64,000 bases of DNA from Scalesia atractyloides (GCA_947069175.1 CAMTDV010000003.1:82127978-82191977); one strand, 5' to 3'; numbered from the stretch's first letter, positions 1 through 11,680 are shown. Notes: generated from the sequence alone by a model not told the origin. Translations and numbers: made by a program.

Positions 1-620
1 TGGTTTTTTAAACAACTTGGTACGTTATTTAAAAAAAATCTAACACCACAATTATGTTAATTTTCAACATCATGATATGAATTTTATTGAAATGGATGTT
101 GTGTCGTGATCGTACCATTCCAACCAAACAACATCTATATTGGTACCGGTAATTCGGGATTCATTTTTATTGTTCTAGCTCTATCATACCTTAGTAAACT
201 AAAGCTAACAACAACGATACATGTACCTCTATTCATTTTATGATTTCCTGTTTGATAACTGATACCATGTCGCTATCATAGTAATCTGAACCGAAACTGA
301 ACGAATGACATCGGTTGGGGTAATTATATTTATTTTATTGTTTTTGTTTTCGATAAATTGACACCATATCGCTTCCATACCGTAGTGAACAACATTGGTA
401 CTGATACTTGTATTCATTTTTTATGGTTTATGATTTCGACAACTTTTTATTTATACAACTAGCGGTACCAGTACTTAGACGATCTGAACCAAGCGATACC
501 GTTCGAACGACGTCGGTGATGGTACCGGTTTCGTTTATATCTTTTTCGATCAATGGGTTTATGTATCATATCGGTACTGTAGCAGGCCAAACCGATACTA
601 ATCAATATTATTCATGTCAA
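1..620. repeat. Degenerate dispersed repeat rich in GGTACC/GATACC motifs
   Basis: The stretch is littered with short motifs such as gataccatgtcgct, ggtaccggt and aaccgatac, mixed with AT-rich spacer. The same kind of text recurs at 50930-51420, and a milder form lies in the repeats at 30.8-31.9 and 45.1-45.4 kb. No open frame of convincing length or composition runs through it. I read it as an old unclassified dispersed repeat; the class (Helitron, other DNA element or non-autonomous retroelement) cannot be told from this copy. Confidence 0.4.
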
Positions 621-1929
621 AATTAAACCATGTCACATAAACAAATAAATATTCAAATATTCCAAATAAAATCCAAAACATAGACATAAAAAATAGAATC
701 CGGTTTATTGTCCAAGGCATATCCCTATGTTTCCTGATCCTCATCACTTTAATGTATCATGTGTAAAAGTAATTTGGGTCAACATAATATTTAATGGATG
801 AGGTTAACGAAGGTGGACTATAATAATTATGAAAGTGAAACCATATGGACTATTTTGACAATTTTTAAACTAATGAACTGAAATAGTTATTTTTAGTAAA
901 CCCTAAGAATAGAAAACGTAATTAACTTTTTTTACGAACTTCGGTGTATGCAAGACAACTTTTTACCACAACATTGTACTGAGATAGCAGATTGGTTGAA
1001 AATGGTGAGGAAACATCGTATCATGTTTTCGATGGTGTTTTACCTTCCATTTTAAGAATTTTTTATTTTCATCTTATTAATATAGCTACTGACGTTGAGA
1101 AAACAGTGCAACATTTACTGTTGTTATACATTTTTTTTGCCGAATATAAAAATGTTTTCTTGAAGAATACTGTAAATGTTAATCAGTGCTACTAATTAGA
1201 AAATTGGATAAAATGCAGGGCTAATAATCATAGATATGTTTAAAAAGTATGTCAATGTCAGGGTTAGCACATGAAAAAACAAATGTAACTGAACAATCTG
1301 ATATATTCAATTAGATTTACAAGCAATGCTACAGATTAGAAGAGGTTTGTAAAATTATCGGCAATTAAACCTTACAAAACCTACAATGAATGTTTAAGGA
1401 AGTAAAACAACATGCTAAAATCCTAGTTAGGCTTTATGACTTAAAAAAGTAAAACAATGAAATCGACAAAACTAAAGGATTCAACCAAGATATTTAAGTT
1501 CCTACACTAATTTCATAGAGGCGACTGACTATAACAACCTTTTGAGTAATTAGACAGAAGCATGGGTCTACAACAAACAATTGTTTGATGGTAATGAAAA
1601 TCAGACAAAGCGAATATATGACACTAAAAGTAAGAATAAAAAATCAACCTAAGGTGACACTTGAGAGCCTTCCTTGGGTGTTATTATTTGTATATCCCTC
1701 CTCTATATTTCTCTCTATATATACATAAATATAGAGATACTGAAAAAAGGTGTGGAAATAATATTTTTGGGGCCTCAGGATAGTGAAAGCTTTTCTTAAA
1801 TTTACTCATTTATTAGAAGGATGATAGGATACCTGTTTTTATTTTTTTGCTAATATTCTAATAATTTTGGAATTTTGTTTGATCTTTCAGGTTGATTAAA
1901 CAACTATATTACGTTCATCATTAATTTAT
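621..1929. other. AT-rich intergenic DNA with a repeat paralogue at 920-1200
   Basis: No gene is supported. Positions 945-1190 match 43750-44000 in the same orientation at roughly three quarters identity by eye, sharing for example tttttaccacaacattg and cgatggtgt, so this part is a dispersed repeat. The rest is unremarkable AT-rich sequence. Confidence 0.5.
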
Positions 1930-2027
1930 CAACAATGACTCAAAGTATTGCTATGACTAGATAAAATGAACACACTAAGATAACTGCATATAATAATAAT
2001 AATAAAAACCCCATAATCCTGTAACAA

Positions 2028-2031
2028 AATC

Positions 2032-2102
<71 letters not shown>

Positions 2103-2132
2103 CATCATAATAATAATAATAATAATAATAAA
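2028..2132. repeat. (ATA/TAA)n microsatellite
   Basis: About 100 bp of nearly pure TAA trinucleotide repeat, broken once by atcatc near 2100. On the minus strand it produces an isoleucine-only open frame that is an artefact of the repeat. Confidence 0.97.
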
Positions 2133-2263
2133 GATAACTGAATTCATGGCCATTTAAAAAGTATAAATTAATAAAATAAAACTAATTGATAAAATCCAGT
2201 AATCCAATCCAACCATTCTTCTTACCACTCTCTTAGAGACTGGCCTAAACCAAACAACCACCA

Positions 2264-2540
2264 ATGATCTATGACTTGAAAGTTACGAAGAGAATATTCA
2301 GATATCTGAAGGGAAAACTTAGGTTAGGATTGTGGTATACTGCTAAGGGAAGCTTAGATCTAATAGCCTATCCAGATGCTGATTTCCGAGGGTGTCGGCT
2401 CAACAGGAAGTCAACCTCTGGTGATGCACAATTTTTGGGTAATCGTCTTGTGTCGTGGCAGTGTAAGAAACAAGTTTTTGTTCTTTATCTACAACCGAAG
2501 GAGAAATACCAACGTTTTGGTATCTTTTTCTCCAATGAAC
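2264..2540 (+). pseudogene. Ty1/copia RNase H domain fossil
   Basis: The translated frame has the signature order of a plant copia RNase H: KRIFRYLKG, then LGLWY, then LIAYPDADFRGCRLNRKSTSG, FLGNRLVSWQ and KKQ. In intact elements the text then reads through a conserved acidic motif (STAEAEY type); here that is replaced after KKQ by unrelated residues, so there is a frameshift near 2475. The DAD in the YPDAD motif holds one catalytic Asp. No LTRs, integrase or reverse transcriptase flank it, so it is a small isolated remnant of about 90 codons that cannot act alone. Confidence 0.85.
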
Positions 2541-2559
2541 GCAAATTGAATGCATGAAC

Positions 2560-3660
2560 CAGGTGGTAATATAACAAATAAACAAGCACTTTTTATGCAT
2601 CAAGAATTTAAGATTCATAAAACCCATCAATTTTTCTTCAAATATTCGTATCAGATCTTCAAATCTCGTTTGATTCTATGGCATCTCTACTTTTTGACGC
2701 TTCAAATCTTGTTTGATGTGAAGAAGAAAGAGGGGTGGGGTATGGTTTTGTTGATTTTCTTTTAAGAAAAACTACAGCAGGTCAGAGATTGTTTCCCATC
2801 CTCACGTCGTGGCCAGCCCCAACTGACCTGCCCAACGCCCACAACCATGCAGCGGTGTGGCGGTGTGCAGGGCGTGGTTCGGCTAATGTGGCACCTAGAA
2901 TGCCCTTGGCACGACGCTAACACAAAGTCAAAAACGAGGTGATGCAAAAACGTTTTCAGAATGCGGTCATAAGGTGACGATAAGGGAAAAGGTTGAGACT
3001 CGTTATTTTCTCCTGGTTAAATTTGTTCTACCTGGATAGTTTACATATATGGGTGGTGAAGCCCGACCTCGTCCGACAACACCAGCCCACTAGACCCGGT
3101 AAGTGGGGAGTCCTCGCCGATTAGCTAGGAAACTTGAGGGAGTGTGGTCTTTGACCGTTAACAGTGGTCAAATGCCATTATTTAAAAAAACATATATATA
3201 GATATATATATATATATTGTGGAATATTAATTATACAATAAGAAAATTAATTTAATAGTAAAAATTACTTTTATAAAACAACAAAATAATATTACTTTTA
3301 TAGGGTGCTCACCGACCGAGTGCCCACACTCACATCTCTTGATCTCTCTCCTCTGCAACACACACATCACTCTCGATCCACCTAATCTCAATACCCGAAA
3401 CCCCCTACCAAAACCACTAGTGGAGGTGTTGCTGATTAGGTAGTGGGTACACGATCTTAGTACCCAATGGTGCCCCTCCCTCACTAATGACTCTGTATTT
3501 ACATTAGAATAGAGGAAAAAAACTGTTACACCTCTAACATAATTAAGATAAAAGTAACTATAACTGATAAACCATAAGCCTAAACAATTCAAACAACAAA
3601 CAAATAAATCCTATATAACTTCAACTCAACTAATCTTTATGATGATTTTTCTATTAGAAT
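2560..3660. other. Intergenic, with GC-richer islands and an AT repeat
   Basis: No gene is supported. A GC-rich patch lies at about 2785-2940 and another at 3060-3170; both resemble decayed ends of DNA transposons but show no clear paired termini. A short (TA)n run is at 3188-3218. A GC-richer segment at about 3300-3500 looks MITE-like but I could not define its ends. Confidence 0.4.
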
Positions 3661-3674
3661 TATCTTCTGTAAAT

Positions 3675-3818
3675 CAGTGGTGTATCTAGAAAATCCTTAT
3701 AGGGCAACGCTTCAAAAAAGAGATAACGAAATCGAAAAAACGTCAATTTTTTCCAAAATTTACAAGCGTTAAAGGGGCAAAGGATGTTACCCCTTATTAC
3801 AAGGTAGGTCCGCCCCTG
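3675..3818 (-). mobile_element. hAT-like MITE, CAGGGGCGGA family, copy 1
   Basis: The 144-bp element starts with cagtggtgtatctag and ends with ctaggtccgcccctg-type sequence (aggtaggtccgcccctg), i.e. paired ends of the form CAGKGGCGGA. The interior matches the inverted interior of the element at 60851-61005 (ttccaaaatttac, gttacccctt). The flanking 8-mers, ctgtaaat and cgccaaat, agree at five of eight positions and may be a decayed 8-bp target duplication, the size expected for hAT elements. It has no coding capacity. Confidence 0.8.
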
Positions 3819-4000
3819 CGCCAAATTGTTTTTAAATTGCTCGTTGGTCATTCAAAATGATCGATTCTACAATAACAATCATTCATAGTTCAGTTGTACA
3901 TTTACAAAAATTCAATCTTTATACTTTTATCAGAAAACCAACAGAAGTTCGTAAAAACTTTTAAATCAACAGCTTATTCTAAATAGTTGGTGGTCGATGG

Positions 4001-4245
4001 AGTTTAAAATGTGAGAGAGATTTGGGAAAGTAACATGGACCGGAGACGTCTTCTCCTTTTTTAGCGACAAATTCCTTTTAATTCATGTCGTTTATAATAC
4101 TTGAACCTAAAACCTCATCTCTCAAACCCAGGTGTTTAAAGGTTTTGCCTTTGTCAATGAACCACCACCTCATTGATACCGAAGAAGTCTTCTAGAATTG
4201 AAAGTTTGAAACGTGAGAGAGATATTTGGAAAAATAAGATGTAGC
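4001..4245. repeat. Two copies of a ~40-bp motif about 200 bp apart
   Basis: The text agtttaaaatgtgagagaga at 4001 recurs as agtttgaaacgtgagagaga at 4203, each followed by tttggraaa and a related tail. The segment between holds no ORF. This is probably an old local duplication. Confidence 0.5.
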
Positions 4246-4437
4246 GTTTTTTTCTTTATTAAAATCGAAAGTGATATGTTTTATTCAAACACCCATTAAA
4301 AAAAATTATTTCACCAATATAGGAAAAGAAAAAAAAACTTCTTCCAAATCAAATCCATCTTTTTTTAATATATATACAACTTATTTAATTAGCGAGTTAA
4401 CTTTACAAAAGCATAATTTATCCGAGGATGGCTTAAA

Positions 4438-5102
4438 GGCTACTTGGTGTGGGTGACGGGCCTCTTTCCAGGATGACCCGTCACGTCAGCAAACGCGTCA
4501 GAGACCCTGAAGGACGCCCCTCCAGGGATGGAAGTTTGGAAATAGGTGACGACCCGACCCCACCTAGCTTTTTTTATATTATAACCGTCCACCACACCAC
4601 CACCATCAGCTTCACCTCCGGCCACCTCTCTCACCATCGTCTTCATCTCCGACCAGCCAGATAACATAGCATATACAATCATACACACATACAAAAACAC
4701 ACACACACTTTCATCTTCTTCTTCCTGCGCCTGGCTCTGCCGCGGCCACCACTCTCACCATCGTCTTCATCACCTCTTCTCCGTCGCTCGCTGCGCCTGG
4801 CTCCGCCGCGGATCCACCGACACTCGCCGTAACCCTAACCTCACGTCGGCTAACAAAAGAATCCAGAAGAAAACCCTAACCGCGGATCCATCAACACCGC
4901 CGCGGAGAAAACCCTAACCCTAACCGCCGTAACCCCAACCTCAACGGCGGCTAACATTACAAAAATAATAAACTAACATAAAAAGTTGCCCCGTCTCCGA
5001 CGTCCGCAGGGGGACCTTTGCGACGCCGACGGGCCACCCGACGCGGTGTTTGGGACGTCGTCGGCCAAAGACAGGCCTGAGACGACCCCACACCGAGTGA
5101 CC
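4438..5102 (+). mobile_element. PIF/Harbinger-type non-autonomous element (MITE)
   Basis: The left end reads ggctacttggtgtgggtgac and the inverted right end reads ggtcactcggtgtggggtcg, giving imperfect terminal inverted repeats. The same end sequence (ggctactcggtgtggg) opens the Harbinger copy at 28837. The first 130 bp, with gacccgtcacgtcagc and gacccgaccccacctag, match the inner side of the Harbinger right end at 34141-34260. The interior carries a CT-rich leader-like stretch with two local duplications (gcgcctggctctgccgcgg and ctctcaccatcgtcttcatc) and several aaccctaa telo-box motifs at 4830-4935. It encodes no transposase. A 3-bp TTA/TAA duplication was not evident. Confidence 0.65.
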
Positions 5103-5320
5103 TGACTGTGAGGATGTAACCATGGGCGAGTCAACAAAGTAGAGGAAGGCCGACCAATTTTCAAACTTTCCGTTATATGGTCAACTTTTTGATAGTCCAC
5201 CCACTTTTTGGTAGCCCGAGGGTGCTGGAATACAGTTATAAAAAGGTAAAGTATTTGTTTGACTTTTAGACTTTCCATTAAATCATTTACAAATTCATAA
5301 ATAGGTTATAAATAGGTTAG

Positions 5321-5605
5321 AGGGTGTATGGGTTAGCTTATTTTTGAGTAATTTATAATTTATTGACTTATAAAAGTTAATAAGTTGTTTTTATAGTATT
5401 TGGGTTAGTTTATTACTTTATTTTAGAGCAATTTATAATGACTTATAAAAGTTAATAAGTTGTTTTTATAGTGTTTGGGTTAGCTTATTTAAGTTGTTTT
5501 TATGTGTTGAGAAGTTGTTTTTGAGAAGTTAAGATTTGAAACTTATAACTTATGAGTTATATAAGTTAATAAGTTGTTTTCTAGAAAGAATCCCAAACAC
5601 CCCTT
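5321..5605. mobile_element. MITE with GGGTGTTTGGG-type ends
   Basis: The left end agggtgtatgggtt pairs with the inverted right end aaggggtgtttgggatt. Inside, a unit of about 90 bp containing gacttataaaagttaataag and gttgtttttatag is repeated. Ends of this type are common in plant hAT-like MITEs. No clear target duplication was seen, so the superfamily is an inference. Confidence 0.6.
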
Positions 5606-7250
5606 ATATGTAACACTCTTCTGTTCTAATTTAATTTAATTTAACTTGTTCAACAGTTTGATTTTATTAGTGATTTGATATTTATATATTGTTGTCTTAG
5701 AGAGTCATATAATGTTATTTATTTTAAATTGTATATGAATTTTTAAAATTATAACAAACCCAGGTTATTAATTTCAATAAGTTAAGATGTTATTTTATTA
5801 TCAATTGTTGTTTTCTTTGACGCTACACATATTTTCGTCCTCTAGAAAAAAATGTATATGCTATTAGGTGTAACATGTTTGTCTAAATGGATGAATTGAG
5901 TTCAAAGATCAAATCACCTTATCAATAAGTCAAATGAAAGTGTTAACGTATAACTAATCATACATATTTCAATCCAAACACATCACATTTAATATACGAA
6001 TGTGACTTTGATCTTATCTAGTTATCGGACTATGTCAATGCTATAGAAGTAAAAATCATATAAAAATAACTTTAACTGCTTTAAAAGAAATATTTATTTT
6101 AATTATATTATGAACGAAATATGGTCATCAAATCAAGGAATGCAGCGCTTGTTCTTTAATAAACAAATAGAACATGTTTCATCTACAATCATCACATATA
6201 ATATGAGTTACGTTTATTAATTTTGCATCTTAATAAATCAGTTTCACCAAAAAAATATATATAAAAATCTCAAATGTTAAGAAGACAAAAGAACACTTCA
6301 CCAAAAAAATAATAATAAATATAAATCTTAAATGTTAAGAAGACAAAAGAACAAAATGTGGACACAAATACAGAGAGATGTCAGAAAAAGTTTTTCCCGA
6401 CTATAAACTTATCAACAGCCCATGGTTATATTTCTAGTGGGATATTAAGGTGAGATAAAGTTTTGAACCAATAACCTATAGGTTGGATTTCTATATAATA
6501 GATATTTTTTTTATATTTATTGGATTTTCTCATTAATTGATATATATAGATTATGTTTAGTGGAAATGAATGTGACCGTGTGGTTCCGTTGATGTCACGA
6601 TGATGCTTTAGTGGTCTGTCAGTAATCTGAATTTGCCGTTCAGAAAAAAATAATAAACTCGATCAAAATGAAGTATTTTTACTGGGTTGATCATTATGTA
6701 CGGGTTGTAGACAACGGTTACTCTTCAAACATTACTCATTAAGCTAATTTTATTTTCATTTTGGAAAAATATAGTATAAATTAGTTTTTTCTTAATGGCA
6801 AAAAATCTCGAGTGTAAACCCACTTTGTTTGGGGCTATGTCCAAGGTCGACTTCTCGACCGCCCGCCATGAGATCGTGCCCCCCTGATGAACCGGATGGA
6901 ATCCGTAAATCATCTTCGTCCCTTCAACTAGATGTCTTTCGAAAATGGCTCAAGTAGGAATCAAAATTGTTGCTCCACTAGGGAGGGCAGGCCTTTTGGA
7001 CCAACATCCCAAGGACATACAAATTAGGTTTGGATAACGGAAACTAAATCCAATACGAAGAAAATAAGTTGGAGCTAACCCTACAAACCAAATCTTTTTC
7101 CAGATCGAGCGACATCCAATCCCATATATGCCTCCCGAGAATCAGTTATTCGATTCGTTTAACAATAAGATACGAAATACGAGAATCCCAATGTAAATTT
7201 GATGACGAAGAAAAGGAATATTTACATATGGTTCTAGTACAAGAAACCAA
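5606..7250. other. AT-rich intergenic DNA, includes a ~54-bp tandem duplication
   Basis: No gene is supported. A direct duplication with a period of about 54 bp lies at 6244-6352 (tcaccaaaaaaata ... gttaagaagacaaaagaac, twice). A GC-richer patch at 6830-6930 shows no recognisable gene. The part beyond about 7240 belongs to the small-gene paralogy block. Confidence 0.5.
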
Positions 7251-7426
7251 AAGAGGATAGTTGATAAAAATTAAAAAAAAAAAAACAAGAACACTTGATC
7301 ATAGACCCAGATCTAGCTACCTACATGAGGCATGGTTACCTTAACTTTATTATTAATTATTAATGGTGAAATCTGCAAGATTCGGTCCATCCGAGGTTAA
7401 TTAAACCTCAAACAACTTGGTGTTCT

Positions 7427-7546
7427 TCACTTCTTGTCTCCTCCACCACAACCGGTGGCTACATCTTTAATAATTCCCTTTAAGACATCGCCTCGTGATT
7501 TAAGCGGACCATTTTCATTTGCTAGAACTTCACTTGCAACCCACAT
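7427..7546 (-). CDS. Putative small peptide gene, 39 aa, unknown function
   Basis: On the minus strand an ATG at 7546 opens 39 codons (MWVASEVLANENG ... VATGCGGGDKK) before TGA. The peptide is hydrophilic and ends in a glycine-rich, lysine-tipped tail; it has no signal peptide or membrane segment. A TATATAATAG box lies about 80 bp upstream, which places a start site within a plausible short leader. The upstream frame stays open back to 7621 without another ATG, so a longer product would need a non-AUG start or an upstream exon. A paralogous block at 57.1-58.2 kb keeps the TATA box, leader and tail, but its ATG is followed directly by TGA. I do not recognise the family. The block around it is gene-like, but coding status is unproven. 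Confidence 0.45.
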   Translation of the reverse strand: MWVASEVLANENGPLKSRGDVLKGIIKDVATGCGGGDKK

Positions 7547-7622
7547 CGTTCTTTGGGTTCCGGTCCGGGTCGGCTGCCTAGTTTCAGTGAGTGGATGTGA
7601 GGTGTGTTGTGTTGCGGCCACC

Positions 7623-7632
7623 CTATTATATA
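7623..7632 (-). promoter_or_regulatory. TATA box of the small gene
   Basis: On the minus strand the text is ggccTATATAATAGgg. The paralogue at 58155-58164 has TATATAAGAG in the same context (ggcc before it, a purine-rich leader after), so the motif is conserved between copies while the coding part of the paralogue has decayed. Confidence 0.6.
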
Positions 7633-7640
7633 GGCCAAAT

Positions 7641-8390
7641 CAACAATTATGACATAATTATTGGATATATTGGTGACGTCAATAATTCTTCTTGTAATTT
7701 CAGCCTTTCGTAAAGTTATACTTTGTTGCATATTTTATTTTGATTGAAAAAACGTGGCTTTAATTTTATGCAACTCATGTTTATCTCATACTAATATTTT
7801 AATATGCCAACCATACGAGATAATTTGTTTTACTTTATATTATTTCTTTTTTTTATAACCTCTTAAACAATAACTTTATTTTCTAATTTTTCATTGATGT
7901 TTTATTTCGTTTTTTTATAACCTCTTAAACAATAACTTTATTTTCTAATTTTTCATTGATTTTTATTGCATTTGTATTATTCGTATTAGTTGTCATATTT
8001 ACCTTTTACTATAACTTTTCTAAACACTTATACTAATAACAATATACGTTTTTAACTCGTTTAAACTGATTTTTCTTAAACATTCCTAAGAGGATTCATA
8101 ACTACTTCTCTACCTCCATCCCTGTAATGATACTAAAAATCACTACATTTTTTTATTATTTTTAATTAAATAGTATTTGTTTTATATTTTTATCATTACC
8201 TTTTATTTCTCCTTCACTTAAAACTATTTTCAAAAATATTAAAAAATTATGGAGTGTGAACAATATTTTCTCAAAAATTTATTGATGAACAAATCTCTCT
8301 CCTCCACTCATAACCACTCTATATAATAGAGAGAACCTACTCACATACATACGGAGGATCGAATGTGAATAATCTAAGCTCTTCTCTATA
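7641..8390. repeat. AT-rich DNA with a 62-bp tandem duplication
   Basis: The text ataacctcttaaacaataac starts at 7855 and again at 7917, giving a near-perfect 62-bp tandem duplication to about 7978. The remainder is AT-rich with no gene signal. Confidence 0.85.
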
Positions 8391-9839
8391 AGGCACAAAA
8401 TTCGAGGAGCCCCACAGTTGAATCATTGCATTAAAACATAGTTCTTACACCGATCATATATATTGTCATTATAGCAACGGAAAATATCATAAAACATCAA
8501 GTACTGATTACATTGTCTTAAACAAACATCAATTAACATAGTAAATTAACTAAAGTCGATATGATGTTAGTCCATTGGGAGCGGAGCCTTCAATACATGT
8601 TGTGGGCTTCCTATCAAGCATCAATATGTTCAACCTAACATTTATACTAAAGTGTCAACTACGCTGAGTGAGTCTTAGTTTTGAATCAAACAAGGAGTTA
8701 ATAGTTAAAAAAACGTTTAGCAAAGTCATTGATCACATTTAAACATCAAAACATGCACATCAACTACAATCGTAAGTAAATATCAATTTGTGAAGCTATA
8801 TTCATCATCAACTGCTTGAAATTTCGACAGGCAGGCTTACACCGGTATAAGACTTCATGTCTACTACGCCGTTGCGCTTACAAGACCATCAATAGAGCTA
8901 GCATAATCATCAATCATCAGTCATTTAACATCAGTCATCAATACCTAAACATAAACTATCCATTAATCGAGGTTTTCATATAACATCAATTAATGAATCA
9001 ACAATCACGTCATAAAAAGCAAGTACCTCCATAACTAAAATTATTTAAGGTAAAATGCATATTAGCCCAAAATGTTAGAAAGAAGGCATCTAGAACTCAC
9101 ATGGGAGTCACCTTCCTTTACCGTTTAAAAGTACATCAGACACTTGGGCACTCAGTCAATTAGTCAAAGATAAACACATAATTCATCAACACTACGCCCT
9201 TAATCCTTTGCGTAAGGTGGGGCTTTGCGCAAGTGGGTAATGGCACGCACAATCGTAGCTCTACGTTTGGGGCAGCATCACACCCCTACATGGAGTACAT
9301 TGTGCTAACTATATTATGCTATGTTGAACCTACAAAAGAACAGATGATATTCAAAAGCCAAAACATGACATTTTTTTATCAAGAAATAAACACTTTGTAA
9401 GGCTCTAACCCGTTTTATATAATACTTTAGAAAACGCGGAGTTAATTAGGCCCCACTTTTTTTAAAGAAAAACATAGAACTTATACGTCTGCGTTAACCG
9501 ACAACCCAGGCGATCGATAACAAATTATTACACTTAAATGGCATTTACAATAGTCAAGCTTTTAAATTTGAATACTTTGACTCGCATGATCATGCTTCAA
9601 CTTTCCCATGAATCGTTTCCAAAGAAGTAATGGTCTAATATTGTTCGGTTCTTCGCGTACTTGATCATCCGTCCTGTACCAACCCTTTTATAAACCTGTC
9701 ATAAACACCAAAACCGATTAGTGTTTATATTTCTTTTGTGATAAAGGATAAAAAAATGACAACGAAAATATTCTAATCAACTGGAGTTTTGTCGCGTACC
9801 ACGACGGAAACCCTTTCAAACGTCGCGTGCTGCAACGAC

Positions 9840-10097
9840 TAATTTGTGCACTTTACTAAGATGTGTACTACTTAGCTAAAGTGTGTACTTTGCTTAGAAG
9901 TGCCCTACTTTGCTGATGTGTGTACTTTCCTAAGATGTGCACTACTTTGTTGTACTTTGCTGAAGTGTGCACTACTTGGCTGAAGTGTGCACTACTTTGC
10001 TGAAGTGTACTCTACTTTGCTGAACTGTGTACTTTGCTGAAGTATGTACTACTTGGCTGAAGTGTGCACTACTTTGCTGAAATATGCACTTTGCTAA
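9840..10097. repeat. Minisatellite, CTGAAGTGTGCACTACTTTG-type unit
   Basis: Roughly ten to twelve imperfect copies of a 20-24 bp unit built from actttgctgaa and gtgtgcactac run in tandem, with varying spacing and substitutions. It lies inside the older LTR and has no open reading frame of note. Confidence 0.9.
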
Positions 10098-10331
10098 CTT
10101 TTCCTTTCAAGCCTCAAACCAAAAATCCACAATTTAGACTCGGTTTATTAAATTCCCAATTCTTTCGTTCGGTTTAGCATTTTCCCAAAAAGGACCCATT
10201 AGGAGACGTTAAGCCAAAAAGATTACGTCTCCCACTTTTATGTTACTGGAAGGATCAACCCAATTATAGGACTCATTTTTTTATCTACCCTTAGGGGTAG
10301 TTTGTCGTATTCATCATTCGAGGGCGTTTTT

Positions 10332-10973
10332 TGTAATAGCCCAACATAACCGCACCATGATATTGCTCACTTTGGCAGCAAGCATGCCCTCAGCGCCCGC
10401 CCCTCACGGTTTTCAAACGCGTCATGATGGTGAAGGTATCCAGCCCCTTATAAGAAAGCCTTTGTTCCCCTTCACAACCAATGTGAGATATCACAATCCA
10501 CCCCCTTAAGGGGTCCGGCGTCCTCGCGGGACGTGGTACCACCGGTCCGGCCTTGGCTCTGATACCATCTGTAACAGCCCAACGTAACCTCACTATGATA
10601 TTGTCCGTTTTGGCAGCCAACACGCCCTCAGCGCCCGCCCCTTACGATTTTCAAAACGCGTCATGATGGTGAAGGTATCCAGTCCCTTATAGGAAAGCCT
10701 TTGTTCCCCTTAATAACCGATCTGGGATAACACAATCCACCCCCTTAAGGGGTCAAACATCCTCGCAAGACCTGGCACCACTGGTCCAACCCTGTCTCTG
10801 ATACCATCTATAACAGCCCAGCATAACCGCACCATGATATTGTCCGCTTTGGCAGCCAGCACGTCCTCAGCGCCCTCCTCTCAAGGTTTTTAAAATGCGT
10901 CATGATGGTAAAGGTATCCAGCCCCTTATAAGAAAACCTTTGCTCCCCTTCACAACCGATGTGGGATATCACA
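10332..10973 (-). mobile_element. TRIM retrotransposon multimer (LTR-int-LTR-int-LTR)
   Basis: Three LTRs of 164-165 bp (10332-10495, 10570-10734, 10809-10973) alternate with two 74-bp internal domains. Read on the minus strand, each LTR opens TGTGATATC-like and closes GGGCTGTTACA-like. Each internal domain begins two bases after the LTR with tggtatcagagcc, a primer binding site complementary to initiator tRNA-Met, or a variant of it, and ends with the purine tract aagggggtggat. There is no coding capacity. Flanks of ttttt and atttt may be a 5-bp target duplication with one change. A cttataag TATA-like motif lies in each LTR. This matches a conserved plant family of terminal-repeat retrotransposons in miniature. 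The extra LTR-plus-internal unit is unusual and probably came from unequal recombination. Confidence 0.88.
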
Positions 10974-11268
10974 ATTTTGGTCAAATTTAGCCATGTTTAC
11001 AACTAGAGAACTTTCAAAGTTCACATTAAAACTACGGGGCACTTTTAACTCGTTATCCAACCTTGATTTGTTATGTCCTTAAGAATGCAAAAGTTTCCAA
11101 TCGTTTAGTGATTTAAAACTAAATTCGTCATATTTTTGCGTCAAGGACATGTCCTTGGCTTTAATGGCCGTTTTACCTAAATACCAGATATACCTCACTT
11201 AGGGTGGTCTAGTGTCCACCCTTGATTCCACCAACTCTAATCGGACCACAAGCCCTCATCAAGAGTTT

Positions 11269-11376
11269 GCCTCATTACTCATACCTGGCACGAGTCAAAG
11301 CATTGACCCATCATCGATACCTGCCTCATTACTCATACCTGGCACGAGTCAAAGCATTGACCCATCATCGATACCT
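11269..11376. repeat. 54-bp tandem duplication
   Basis: Two essentially identical 54-bp copies (11269-11322, 11323-11376), each starting gcctcattactcatacc and containing cattgacccatcatcgatacc. Their identity shows a recent slippage event inside the much older LTR. Confidence 0.95.
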
Positions 11377-11680
11377 TGCGATTCTTACTTTCTAATTCTT
11401 GGCATTGCACGCCCGTACATTATTCTTACCTGTAAGCATGAGACTTAACAAACAACGCATTAAATATCATACTCACCATTTGACCCGTTTGTCCATTTGA
11501 CTCGTTCATAGCTTACCCTTTTAGCAATTCAACTACCATATATTTAACATAACTTTGACTCATCATTTCGCTTACTTAACGTGATCTTCAGAGGGTGCAA
11601 TCACAAGGAAACAACACCTTCATTATTACGATCACGTAGCAAAGTTCAATTCGAACTTTGACCTAACCGAAATGGAGTCA

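Noticed and set aside
1929..2153. Polyisoleucine open frame
   Set aside because: Translation of an ATA microsatellite.
2400..2630. Minus-strand frame over the copia fossil
   Set aside because: The plus strand has clear RNase H motifs; the reverse frame is a shadow.
10390..10623. 77-codon minus-strand frame
   Set aside because: It spans the TRIM LTR and internal domain, which are non-coding.
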